This document shows, one piece after another, positions 5,341 through 13,014 of a DNA stretch of 17,165 bases. The notes beneath the pieces were generated by a model, which saw only the letters and a program-made list of their open reading frames with translations, ran no database searches and had not been told where the DNA came from. How positions within the stretch are numbered: the first letter of the stretch is position 1; every line of letters starts with the position of its first letter. This DNA is from JABJMC01 sp964473745 (lineage in GTDB: Bacteria > Patescibacteriota > Gracilibacteria > UBA1369 > UBA12473). The stretch lies in contig CAYYQE010000022.1 of assembly GCA_964473745.1 (NCBI GenBank), positions 1 through 17,165 of the forward strand. Reading direction: 5' to 3'. Position numbers and translations under genes: made by a program.

Positions 5341-7428
5341 GTGGATGAAGACGTGGAAGATGAAAAACTACCCGGGGAGCCAGAGATGCGTTATGGCGAA
5401 GGAGCCACTGACTTCTTGGAACAACAAGGTTTGCCCGGAGGGAAGTTTCAATTCTTGCTGGACCTTGATACTCGAGGCGATTCGGCAGTAAGACTATCAA
5501 TGGTAGGAATCCCAGACGGAACAAATTATGCTCGTACTCGCCGCGGGAACGGAGTCCCATTGGGAGAATTTTCCGCAGATAAAGACCTTTCAAAATTCAA
5601 AAGCATGGAGGTTAATATTATTGACGAAGATACTCTGCAAATCGTGCGACGACGCAGGGAAAACGGACCTGGAATTAGATCTTATATTCAATTCAAAAAA
5701 CCAATTGAACTAAACGCCGACAATCTCCCAACTATTACAGGTGAAGAAGAAGCTAGAGATGCCTTGGATGATTTAAGTGAAGCCTTGCGAGACCAAAACC
5801 AGACCAGTAACAGCCCGGCTGCTCAGGAACTAATGCGAACACTTGATAAAGATGGGAAGTTAAGAAAAAGATTAGGCTTAGATGACGGAGTTATTGTTAC
5901 GGCTGATGATGCTGAAGAAACTCCTCTTTGTGTTATTCGGGTAGAAGATAGTGGTGCGGTTGTAATTCATCCGGAGGGGAGTTCTGAATTTGAGGCCCTG
6001 GTCGAGCAAGTCCAAGCCGCCGAAGACGATTCAGATGTTGTAAGAGGAACTCCTAAAAATACTGAGGCCGAGTCTGCTGAAGAACCAGAAGGGCCGCGTT
6101 TGCGCAATAAAGTTCAAAATGTAGAAAATCCAGAGGAGCTTACAACTTATTTAGAGGCTAATTACGCGGGGATGGTAATCGGGACGCCAACAATGCGCCA
6201 ATACCAACCAAATGAAGATCCAGATAACCCCTTAGTCCTTGGAGCCAAAGAAGAAGCGGCTATTGTGCAGTTTGATTTTATGTTAGATGGCGTTGCCTTT
6301 ACAGTAAAAGAAATCCGCCAAGAAAACACTTATCAAAAAGCCTTAAATGAAGCGCTCAAAGCGGCGGAGGCGGTTGTTGTTGCTAATCATCAAGAACACC
6401 AAAGAAAATCTTTAGGTGGATATAATCAACAGATGGCAGAATGGCAAAAGGGCCGCCCTGCTGAATTCCCAGAACAAGAACATACCGAATTTAAGAGTAC
6501 GCTTGCAGAAAATTCCGATGATATTCACGCTGTTACTGGTTTTGAAATTGGCCTAGAGGCAGTTGGGAGAAGGGGTAATCAGCATGAGGTAACGCTTACT
6601 TTAGAGATTAAAGCAGCGGATGAAAGCGTTCAAAAATTAACAGCTACCGGGGGGCCATCTGGGAAACCTAATCAAGCCTTAAAACAGGCGCTTAAAAAAT
6701 TAACCAGAGAAGTTAAAAATTTTCCAAACGAACCACTTGAGCTTAGTGCTGAACAACGAACGAAAGGTCAAGAACAACTAGCAGTCTATGCCGAACAAGG
6801 CGAACACTACAATCTAAATCTTGAGTTGGCAGGAGAGGCAGCGGAGTTGCAGAGTGGGGTTGATAACATTTTAGGACCCGAGGATGATGTTACGCCTGAA
6901 AAAAAAACCGAGGCTGAAGAATTTTTGGCTAAGAAAACCATGGAATCTATTCAAGAAGCTATGGGAGTGGCTGGGACTGTGGAATTTACGTTTTTCGAGT
7001 TGGACGGCAAAAATGTTGTGGCCCACCAAGTAAAATTAACTAATGGAACAATTCAAATTCATCCGTCACATACTGATTTTGAGGGGAAAACTATTCAAAT
7101 CGGCCCCACCAAAAAAGAAGGTGGCGAATATAGAATGTTGAATGATGAGGCTAGTTTTTATGTTAATGAACAGCCCTTGGAATCCTATAGAGGATCGGAA
7201 ATGGATGGTCGGGAGGTTCCGGAAGGCACGCTTTGGTATCATGCGGAGCAACCTAGCAAAAAAGGTTCACGCCACGGCCAAATTGGAATATCGCCCAGCT
7301 TAATGTATGACATTTCTGAATCTTTGGTTCAAGATGGGAAAATCCCTGGAGGGACTGGCGTAATTAGAGCCCCGGGAACGTTAACATATTCAGTACTCAT
7401 CCAAGCTGTGCCAAAGGAAGAAAACTAA
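5341..7428 (+). CDS. Large acidic hypothetical protein, C-terminal part
   Basis: 695 residues after the gap, open at its 5' side, ending with TAA at 7426-7428. I do not recognise a family. It is acidic and Gln/Glu/Ala-rich, with alternating strand-rich segments and helices and no membrane helix. Two segments have a similar layout of beta strands followed by an amphipathic helix of the type YQKALNEALKAAEAVV or NQALKQALKKLTREV (about 330-415 and 450-530 of this fragment), suggesting a repeated alpha/beta domain. The C-terminal ~190 residues (VEFTFFELDGKNVVAHQ onward to the end) look like a separate beta-rich domain. It is in all likelihood the continuation of the gene starting at 4548. The tRNA-Pro gene follows 62 bases downstream. 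Confidence 0.72.
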   Translation: MDEDVEDEKLPGEPEMRYGEGATDFLEQQGLPGGKFQFLLDLDTRGDSAVRLSMVGIPDGTNYARTRRGNGVPLGEFSADKDLSKFKSMEVNIIDEDTLQIVRRRRENGPGIRSYIQFKKPIELNADNLPTITGEEEARDALDDLSEALRDQNQTSNSPAAQELMRTLDKDGKLRKRLGLDDGVIVTADDAEETPLCVIRVEDSGAVVIHPEGSSEFEALVEQVQAAEDDSDVVRGTPKNTEAESAEEPEGPRLRNKVQNVENPEELTTYLEANYAGMVIGTPTMRQYQPNEDPDNPLVLGAKEEAAIVQFDFMLDGVAFTVKEIRQENTYQKALNEALKAAEAVVVANHQEHQRKSLGGYNQQMAEWQKGRPAEFPEQEHTEFKSTLAENSDDIHAVTGFEIGLEAVGRRGNQHEVTLTLEIKAADESVQKLTATGGPSGKPNQALKQALKKLTREVKNFPNEPLELSAEQRTKGQEQLAVYAEQGEHYNLNLELAGEAAELQSGVDNILGPEDDVTPEKKTEAEEFLAKKTMESIQEAMGVAGTVEFTFFELDGKNVVAHQVKLTNGTIQIHPSHTDFEGKTIQIGPTKKEGGEYRMLNDEASFYVNEQPLESYRGSEMDGREVPEGTLWYHAEQPSKKGSRHGQIGISPSLMYDISESLVQDGKIPGGTGVIRAPGTLTYSVLIQAVPKEEN

Positions 7429-7443
7429 CCGCTTAAATCTCTC

Positions 7444-7472
7444 TTGAGCTCTGACCCTGTTTCCCTTATACT
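7444..7472 (+). promoter_or_regulatory. Promoter of tRNA-Pro
   Basis: TTGAGC (7444-7449), 17-base spacer, TATACT (7467-7472). It lies 18 bases before the mature 5' end of tRNA-Pro. Confidence 0.65.
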
Positions 7473-7490
7473 CGGGTGGCTTTTAAATAT

Positions 7491-7566
7491 CGGGGTGTGG
7501 CGCAGTTGGTAGCGCGCGTGGTTTGGGACCACGAGGTCGGAGGTTCGAGCCCTCTCACCCCGACCA
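7491..7566 (+). tRNA. tRNA-Pro (TGG)
   Basis: A 76-base cloverleaf. CGGGGTG pairs with CACCCCG, discriminator A, encoded CCA. The anticodon stem CGTGG/CCACG bears loop TTTGGGA with anticodon TGG (7524-7526), and the T arm is GGAGGTTCGAGCCCTC. The C1 start is typical of bacterial tRNA-Pro. Confidence 0.97.
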
Positions 7567-7618
7567 TGAAAATTCAGCTGTCCTCGGGCAGGTGGATTTT
7601 TATCGTGGGAGGAGCTTT

Positions 7619-8059
7619 TTAAAGTGTGAGCGTATAATTAATGGTATTGGGAACTGAGGTGAATCCCATTTTTATAAGGGCCGGCCCTAGACTCTCGTGG
7701 GCGACAGTGGCTCTTATCTCTGTCAGTCCTCGCCTACGACTATCATCGATCGTGGCTACTGCTATTTTTTTATATAAACCCCCTCCTTGTTTGCTTACCC
7801 TTGTTAATATCCACCCAGAATGGAAGATGTCTCCTTCAGTAGTCCCCGTCCTAAATGAGGATATTCTACCGTCAGTGTCTCTTATCAAAGAGACACTATA
7901 TGAGCCAGTGTCATCTTCTAGCCAATGTTCTAAATAAATAACTAAATAATCCCTAATTTCTTCAGCAGCAGCTAATAATTCTGTATCGCCTAAAATTTCA
8001 GCGGTAATACTTGCTAGGGTTTGTGGGTCATCTATGATTTCTACGTGATTGGCTTCCAA
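7619..8059 (-). CDS. GNAT-like acetyltransferase, start uncertain
   Basis: A 146-residue protein. The second half has the GNAT layout: a strand SGWILTRVSKQ, a glycine-containing turn QGGGLYKKI in the place of the acetyl-CoA pyrophosphate loop (usually Q/RxxGxG/A), the helix IAVATIDDSRRRG, the strand LTEIRATVA, and the closing ESLGPALIKMGF that resembles the common N...A..LY.K.GF ending. The loop is not canonical, so the acetyl-CoA binding call is tentative. The only near-full-length start is TTG at 8059; no ATG precedes residue 130 in frame, and the frame stays open about 60 bases further upstream. The N-terminus may therefore be missing, use a rare codon, or be degraded. It lies downstream of the PEP carboxylase gene on the same strand, 77 bases away. 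Confidence 0.55.
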   Translation of the reverse strand: MEANHVEIIDDPQTLASITAEILGDTELLAAAEEIRDYLVIYLEHWLEDDTGSYSVSLIRDTDGRISSFRTGTTEGDIFHSGWILTRVSKQGGGLYKKIAVATIDDSRRRGLTEIRATVAHESLGPALIKMGFTSVPNTINYTLTL

Positions 8060-8136
8060 TTTTAAATTTAGAGTTAAAAAGGAAATGAATATATCACGTA
8101 GAATATTATTTGACTATCTCCAAAAATTCTAGAACC

Positions 8137-9642
8137 CTACCCCAAACTCTTCCTCATAACCGCGGCCTCAACTAAGTCATCTGCAAAATCTAGGCCGAGT
8201 TTTTGTTTGAGCAGGATGTTGGAAGTGACGTTGCGGTGGAGAAGGTGATGTTCTTTGTGTGGGCCAAATTCCATGCCCAAAATTTCTTCGCATAATTTGA
8301 CGTCTTCCTGAATTTCTTGGGCCCATTCGTGTTTTTGGGCAAATTCGTGGAGGTTTTCTTTGTTGAGGAATTTGCCAGCGTGTTGGAGTTCCCAGGTGAG
8401 TGTGGTGAAATGCTGGTTCAAAACATCCATGAGACCTTTTTCCTTGGCCGCGCGTAATCCACGCCCAGTTCCAATAAATTCTGGGGGAAGGCCCATGGAA
8501 TAACAAGCCGCGGTGAATTTGATGGCCCGCGGTAATGTTACTTCGCCTATGCCGCGACTATAACCTAGCAAGCCGACGTGTTGGAGACGTTCACGCCTAC
8601 TTGGTACATGTTCGGCCATGGCGTTGATGTGAGGGGCGTATTTTTCGATTGTGGGGCGATAGAATGATTTGAAGAGGTCAGTTAAATCACCGAGTAGTTT
8701 GAATTCTTCGTCGCTGAATTTAACTGGTTTTACGTCGGTTAGTTCTTCTCTCATGTACTTAAGCGCTTCTTTGACTTCGGGGAGTGAATAATCGTAGCGG
8801 AAAGCAGATTGAATAGTGACGGTTTTTACTCCTTGATATTGGGGAAGACTTTTCTTGATGTTTTCGGGATTGATCCCACCCCGGAAAGGAAGGGAACCCG
8901 TACCGATAATTGGATAAATTGGGACGTTGAATTGTTCACCAATGCGATACATTTCACGCAATCCCATCCGAGTAGCGAGCATGGCTGGAGCAAACCCTGC
9001 GTTAAGTGCTGGATCTGATCGCGCGAGGAAAACGCGCATATATGGCGGCAAGCTTTCTTTGAAAAATTCTGCTAAAACTGCGCCGCAACCGGCCATGTCT
9101 TCAACGCTTTCAAAAATAGGAATCATATGCACGTAACCATCCCCAAATTCATTGTTTTCAAAAATATCTTGATGGAGTTTAGCGGTTTTTTGAAATGTTT
9201 TTTGAACATGCAAAAGCTGTTTCGCAGAAGTAGTCATCGGTAAAATAAACTCAAAAACCGGTGGAGAATGTAGTTTTAAAGATTTCGTAAACTCGGCAGC
9301 TGAAAGGACGCTCATGTATGCCCGGGCGAGTTTAAAAGTTTTTTCTTCCCAAATATTAGGCACACGAATCGTGATAAATTTGTCGCGCCCAATCTGTTGT
9401 TTCTGAAAAATTTCGAGATGGGTGGACATCAGACGTTCGATCATAGCTTCGTCGGCAAACTTGCCTTCCCAGTCCCACATATACTCATCGCAATCTAGGG
9501 TAACTAGATTTTCGTAAACCTCCTCTGTTTCTTGCTTGGATTCAATAAAAGGATCGTCCCCCCAAAAAGGAACACCCGCGTTATCTGGGTGCTGAGTACC
9601 CATGAGGATTGGGATGGTGCGATTTTTGTTTGAGAAAAACAT
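8137..9642 (-). CDS. ppcA: Archaeal-type phosphoenolpyruvate carboxylase
   Basis: A 501-residue protein that catalyses PEP + bicarbonate to oxaloacetate + phosphate, the anaplerotic entry to C4 acids. It belongs to the short archaeal-type PEPC family, not the ~900-residue bacterial type. The family signature MGTQHPDNAGVPFW is at residues 14-27 (archaeal enzymes have MSTQHPDN), followed by CDEYMWDWEGK (51-61), PIYPIIGTGSLPFRGGINPEN, TIQSAFRYDY and GTGRGLRAAKEKG. Length and motif order fit the family throughout. No citrate-cycle gene is adjacent, so its role may be oxaloacetate/aspartate supply or PEP-pyruvate balance. The start ATG at 9642 is adjacent to the N-terminal motif and has no Shine-Dalgarno. 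In bacteria this type is known in some Clostridia and lactic acid bacteria (Leuconostoc), so transfer is likely at some point. Confidence 0.9.
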   Translation of the reverse strand: MFFSNKNRTIPILMGTQHPDNAGVPFWGDDPFIESKQETEEVYENLVTLDCDEYMWDWEGKFADEAMIERLMSTHLEIFQKQQIGRDKFITIRVPNIWEEKTFKLARAYMSVLSAAEFTKSLKLHSPPVFEFILPMTTSAKQLLHVQKTFQKTAKLHQDIFENNEFGDGYVHMIPIFESVEDMAGCGAVLAEFFKESLPPYMRVFLARSDPALNAGFAPAMLATRMGLREMYRIGEQFNVPIYPIIGTGSLPFRGGINPENIKKSLPQYQGVKTVTIQSAFRYDYSLPEVKEALKYMREELTDVKPVKFSDEEFKLLGDLTDLFKSFYRPTIEKYAPHINAMAEHVPSRRERLQHVGLLGYSRGIGEVTLPRAIKFTAACYSMGLPPEFIGTGRGLRAAKEKGLMDVLNQHFTTLTWELQHAGKFLNKENLHEFAQKHEWAQEIQEDVKLCEEILGMEFGPHKEHHLLHRNVTSNILLKQKLGLDFADDLVEAAVMRKSLG

Positions 9643-9687
9643 TTGTTAGTTAAGAATTTACCCTTAAAGTAGATTGAGTGGCAAGTG

Positions 9688-9715
9688 TTGACATTTAAAG
9701 GTTATCAGGTATAGT
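9688..9715 (+). promoter_or_regulatory. Promoter of the GC-rich gene
   Basis: Perfect TTGACA (9688-9693), 16-base spacer, TATAGT (9710-9715). The predicted leader to ATG 9846 is about 125 bases long, unusual for this window. Confidence 0.7.
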
Positions 9716-9845
9716 AGCGCTCCTTGGCTGCTACTAGCCGCTATCTTTTCTAAATTCACCCACCCCTTATGTGAAGGATGGGCGTCTGGTGTATACCCGG
9801 GCGTTTGTTCTTTCACATTATTTTCCCCACCACGCAGGAGTTCTC

Positions 9846-10577
9846 ATGCGTCGCTTTCCCTCCCTGTTCTCCCCCCAGGTCCTCATCCCCGCCATGTTCT
9901 TGCTCGTGCTGCTGACCATGGTGATTCCCTCCCCCAGCTGGTTCCGGGCCCACGGTGACCGCACCACGCTCGAGATCGACATGCACCAGTACTACGACGA
10001 TGCGGGCAGTCGGGCCGTGGACGCGGCACGTAACCTGGTTCGTCAGTACTGCACGGCCGCCGAGTACGAGGTGCTCGACTTTGAAATCGATCCCGCCTCG
10101 GCGCCCACCACCCAGCTCAACAACATCATCGAGTTCCTCCAGGCGCTGGAGTTGTTCCGAGGGCAGTCCGAACCGGAACGCCTGCAGATGGCTGACAACC
10201 CGCCCTACCTCGAGATCAAGGCGCTCACGCAGCCGCTGTACGAGCTGGCCATTATCAAGAGCACCACGGTCCACAACACCGCGCTCACCGCCGAGGGCAA
10301 CGAGGAGCTGAAGACCACGTTCGAAGAGCTGGTGGTCACCATGGAAGCGGCGATCCGCGCCGCAGGCTACAATTTCCCGGTGCCGACCTTCCAAAACAGC
10401 GGCCCCCAGGACACCGACGACAGCGGCCTTTTCTGGGGCCTGGAACTGGACGAAATCGGTGGTGGCGAGATCTGGGTCCCGCACCCCTTCGAGCCCACCG
10501 AAGAGGATCTGATCAGCCTCGGTGGTGGCGAGATCTGGGTCCCGGCCCCCTCCGAGTCCGTCCGCGGGAATTTCTAG
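9846..10577 (+). CDS. GC-rich exported hypothetical protein of foreign appearance
   Basis: A 243-residue protein that I do not recognise. I choose ATG 9846 because GGAG stands 6 bases before it, the clearest Shine-Dalgarno in the window; a GTG at 9771 would add 25 residues. Residues 9-28 are hydrophobic (a signal peptide or membrane anchor), followed by an acidic, helix-rich soluble domain, so the protein is probably exported. Near the C-terminus GGGEIWVPxP occurs twice (about residues 205 and 226), encoded by a perfect 25-base repeat at 10457-10481 and 10520-10544. Composition differs sharply from the neighbours: two sampled 60-base rows are 58% and 65% G+C against 43% in a sampled row near 14281, with mostly G/C third positions. 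Promoter, Shine-Dalgarno, codon use and terminator together suggest recent transfer, or possibly a mis-joined contig. Confidence 0.7.
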   Translation: MRRFPSLFSPQVLIPAMFLLVLLTMVIPSPSWFRAHGDRTTLEIDMHQYYDDAGSRAVDAARNLVRQYCTAAEYEVLDFEIDPASAPTTQLNNIIEFLQALELFRGQSEPERLQMADNPPYLEIKALTQPLYELAIIKSTTVHNTALTAEGNEELKTTFEELVVTMEAAIRAAGYNFPVPTFQNSGPQDTDDSGLFWGLELDEIGGGEIWVPHPFEPTEEDLISLGGGEIWVPAPSESVRGNF

Positions 10578-10598
10578 TCGTGATCGAACAAGCGAATC

Positions 10599-10632
10599 AG
10601 TCCCCTGCCTAATATATCTGGCGGGGGGCTTT
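10599..10632 (+). terminator. Likely terminator of the GC-rich gene
   Basis: AGTCCCCTGCC (10599-10609) pairs with GGCGGGGGGCT (10620-10630) over 11 bp with G-U pairs and a 10-base loop. Only three T follow, so termination may be incomplete. Confidence 0.55.
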
Positions 10633-10647
10633 GCGCATCAAAAAATC

Positions 10648-11079
10648 CTACGCGCGCCCCAAAATTTTATAAGCCATCTCCTTCATTTTCTCTTCTTCTT
10701 CCTCGGTCTGATGATCATACCCCACGCAATGCAATAATCCATGTACAAACAAAAACTGGAGCTCTTCTTCGAGTGATTGCTCCATTTCAACAGCGTTTTC
10801 AGCGGCGGTTTCCACTGAAATAAAAATCTGACCCAAGGAATGTTCATCGCGCATCATGGCATCAGTAATTTCACGATTTGCAAACGACAAAACATCTGTG
10901 GGCTGATCCTGACCGCGCGTTTTTCGATTGATTTTTTGGATGGTCACATCATCAGTTAAAACTAATTCCACTTCTTCTTCCGAAATATCCAATAACTCCT
11001 CTGCTTTCTTAAGCAGCGGCAAAAAATCCTCTTCCTTAAAAGAGTTCTTCGTCTCATTTATAAAATTCAAAGTAATCAT
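10648..11079 (-). CDS. ybeY: Endoribonuclease YbeY
   Basis: A 143-residue single-strand-specific metalloendoribonuclease used in 16S rRNA 3' maturation and ribosome quality control. The zinc site is complete in HGLLHCVGYDH: H113, H117 and H123. Upstream are the conserved RGQDQPTDVLSFAN (55-68), typical of the family's RxxxxxTDVLSF, and LGQIFIS. Length is normal. The gene lies 28 bases after the end of the lipoprotein gene on the same strand but has its own extended -10 element ending 6 bases before the ATG. No neighbouring phoH or era, the usual partners, is present. Confidence 0.95.
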   Translation of the reverse strand: MITLNFINETKNSFKEEDFLPLLKKAEELLDISEEEVELVLTDDVTIQKINRKTRGQDQPTDVLSFANREITDAMMRDEHSLGQIFISVETAAENAVEMEQSLEEELQFLFVHGLLHCVGYDHQTEEEEEKMKEMAYKILGRA

Positions 11080-11085
11080 GCCAAA

Positions 11086-11094
11086 AGTTTAGCA
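11086..11094 (-). promoter_or_regulatory. Extended -10, leaderless start of ybeY
   Basis: Minus strand TGCTAAACT, then 6 bases to the ATG at 11079. The block TGTGCTAAA is shared with the start region of the gene at 16030 at exactly the same distance. Confidence 0.5.
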
Positions 11095-11107
11095 CATTTA
11101 GAAAATC

Positions 11108-12874
11108 TTAACGCCGTCCCTTTTGTCCTTTTTCAGCGGCTCTTACCCCCGCCATATGGACATGATCTCCTTCTGGGGCCCCAAGGGCTAAGTCTTCTCC
11201 TCCTTTATCAGCTAAAAATTGGTACATAGCCATACGAACAGTAGCCAAAAGATTTTCGTTTTCATCAATCCCTAAAATATAACTTACTCCAGTCCGCGTA
11301 TCTACTAACATTATTCTGGTGGTAGAGGCATCCGCGGCATTGAAATAACCATGAGCAGTTAATTCTATAATATTTCCAGCAGCGTCAACCTTGGTTCCAG
11401 CGGCATTACGATTACGATCCCGAAAAGCATCATCGGGATATGAATCTAAATAATCGACCAGTGTAGTTCCGGCTCGAAGGGCCTCTTGATATTCTACGGT
11501 CCGCCCCAGAGCAGTAATAAGAATTTTAGCTTGAATGTAACTTGGTAAGCCGGCCTGGTGTAAGGCGTCATCTACCACTGGCCCCATTTCTTGAATAAGA
11601 GTTAGGGTTTCCTGATAAGTGTGGGCTGCCTGCTCAGTATCGTCCGGGTCTGATTCATAAATATAACTAAGAACATAAGAATCTTGATCTGTTGGCGCTA
11701 CTTTTTTAAGCGGTCCATTACCATTTGAGCCAGTTAGCTGGGCAATATTACTATCACGAGTAGCTTCGGTAAAAGGAAGATACCCATTTTCACGATGGTA
11801 TTTATACTGATTTCTAAGCAACATTTTACGAAGTGAACCCCCTCTCCCCCAATATTTAGCTTGTAAATTTTCAGGAGAAGATGGGGCAAATTCTAAAGAA
11901 CGCATAAACATTCCAAGTTGTTCACTTGGATTCAAATACTCAGCGGGAATGCGCCACTCCCCTTCTGGGGAAGTTAACCTAACAAAAGCGGCTAAGCGCG
12001 AGATTTGGTCGTGATATTTAGTGTCAACAACTTGTCGTAGCAGGGCTGATAAATGATCCCCTCTAAGTTTATTAAAACTGACATACTGAAGCTTTTGCCC
12101 CTCTGGTGGGACAAACGGCGGAACGTATAAATTTTGTTCATCTATTAATTCACTTCCAGAGAGAAGTCCGGGGTCCCGAGGGTCAGCTAAAAACTGATCC
12201 GTCCAAGATTGAGGGTAAGGTTGTTGTTCAGTGGCAACGCGAGCCAGTAAGGGATCGTCAATTTCAAAACCTAAACAAAGTTTTAAAAGTCGGTATTCCT
12301 CGATTTGTCGGTTCAAACGAACTCTTTCGGCCTCGGCGCCGCTCCATTCAGCAATCGCCGTTCCTGTTAATTCCAAATCACCAGCTGAAGCGTGACGATT
12401 AATAGCCTCCTCTGAAATAAGCGGATACATAGCTAATAAATCATCATAAGCTCCGGCGGTCGGCGTAAAAGTGATCATTGTCCCCCCATCAGGTTTAAGC
12501 ATTACCTCATACTCCCCGGTTGTCCGGGTGCGATCATATAAACTGCGTTCTAGTTGTTCAGGAGTCAAACCGCGCCGCAAAGCACGGCGGTGTGGTGGTT
12601 CCCCATCGCCATCCGCCACCTCTACAGGGACAGTTGAAGGAAAACACATTTGATCTACAGGTATTACCTCTTGCGGATCTCTTAAAGCCCAAGGAGCGGG
12701 CTCGTCCTGCTTTGGGTCTTCTTTTTTTTGTGGAAAACAACCTGTTTGAGCCCCTAAAAGAACTAAACAAGAAAGACCAATGGCCTGGCGAACATTGCGT
12801 AACCGGGCTAACACACTAGGAGACCCGGGAGCCGCTAAGGGCGATTCTTTTTGCAAAGACGGTGCTTTGATCAT
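11108..12874 (-). CDS. Large exported hypothetical protein (possible lipoprotein)
   Basis: A 588-residue protein without a recognised family. Residues 1-29 are polar to basic, then a hydrophobic stretch (about 30-45) ends in GAQTGC. Cys46 preceded by Gly fits lipoprotein processing, but Gln at -3 is not a canonical lipobox, so a simple signal or anchor is also possible. After a charged, Pro-rich linker (KKEDPKQDEPAP) comes a long mixed helical domain and a C-terminal beta-rich section (about 505-560, with STTRIMLVDTRTGVSYILGIDENENLL) of ordinary globular character. No catalytic motif is apparent. The array of TGTCYGGACA palindromes lies about 140 bp upstream on the divergent side, so this gene could share that control with the HTH gene. 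ybeY follows downstream. Confidence 0.75.
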   Translation of the reverse strand: MIKAPSLQKESPLAAPGSPSVLARLRNVRQAIGLSCLVLLGAQTGCFPQKKEDPKQDEPAPWALRDPQEVIPVDQMCFPSTVPVEVADGDGEPPHRRALRRGLTPEQLERSLYDRTRTTGEYEVMLKPDGGTMITFTPTAGAYDDLLAMYPLISEEAINRHASAGDLELTGTAIAEWSGAEAERVRLNRQIEEYRLLKLCLGFEIDDPLLARVATEQQPYPQSWTDQFLADPRDPGLLSGSELIDEQNLYVPPFVPPEGQKLQYVSFNKLRGDHLSALLRQVVDTKYHDQISRLAAFVRLTSPEGEWRIPAEYLNPSEQLGMFMRSLEFAPSSPENLQAKYWGRGGSLRKMLLRNQYKYHRENGYLPFTEATRDSNIAQLTGSNGNGPLKKVAPTDQDSYVLSYIYESDPDDTEQAAHTYQETLTLIQEMGPVVDDALHQAGLPSYIQAKILITALGRTVEYQEALRAGTTLVDYLDSYPDDAFRDRNRNAAGTKVDAAGNIIELTAHGYFNAADASTTRIMLVDTRTGVSYILGIDENENLLATVRMAMYQFLADKGGEDLALGAPEGDHVHMAGVRAAEKGQKGRR

Positions 12875-12882
12875 TTTGATTT

Positions 12883-12923
12883 ATTATAAGGGCTATATTG
12901 TAGTCTTTTTTAGGCTTTTGTCA
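12883..12923 (-). promoter_or_regulatory. Promoter elements of the putative lipoprotein gene
   Basis: Minus strand TTGACA (12923-12918), 15 bases, TACAAT (12902-12897), plus a perfect TATAAT (12888-12883) whose expected start point falls at or next to the ATG at 12874. Either or both may be used. Confidence 0.55.
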
Positions 12924-12936
12924 ACTACTCACCACT

Positions 12937-12970
12937 CCCCCGGCGTTTTTGGTGGTGGGGGAGGGGGAAA
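12937..12970. repeat. C/G-rich hairpin
   Basis: CTCCCCC near 12945 pairs with GGGGGAG near 12957-12964, flanked by CACCA/TGGTG that can also pair. It lies in the divergent intergenic region 12875-13239, which holds no gene. Function unknown; it is not a typical terminator because T-runs are absent on either exit. Confidence 0.45.
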
Positions 12971-12971
12971 G

Positions 12972-12987
12972 TTTTGACTAGTCAAAA
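12972..12987. promoter_or_regulatory. Perfect 16-bp palindrome (possible operator)
   Basis: TTTTGACTAGTCAAAA is a perfect inverted repeat in the divergent intergenic region, 28 bases from the palindrome array. Its symmetry and position suggest a dimeric regulator site. The bound protein is unknown. Confidence 0.5.
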
Positions 12988-13014
12988 TCGTTTCAATTTT
13001 CCCGCTATTTTTGG

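Noticed and set aside
7577..7600. Terminator after tRNA-Pro
   Set aside because: The stem is only about 5 bp with a G-U pair and several bases separate it from the T-run; too weak to call.
9771..9845. GTG start adding 25 residues to the GC-rich protein
   Set aside because: The ATG at 9846 has a good Shine-Dalgarno and begins a normal signal-like N-terminus; the extension would put 25 polar residues ahead of it.
9813..10484. Long minus-strand frame opposite the GC-rich gene
   Set aside because: This is an antisense frame kept open by the high G+C; the plus frame has promoter, Shine-Dalgarno and signal-like start.
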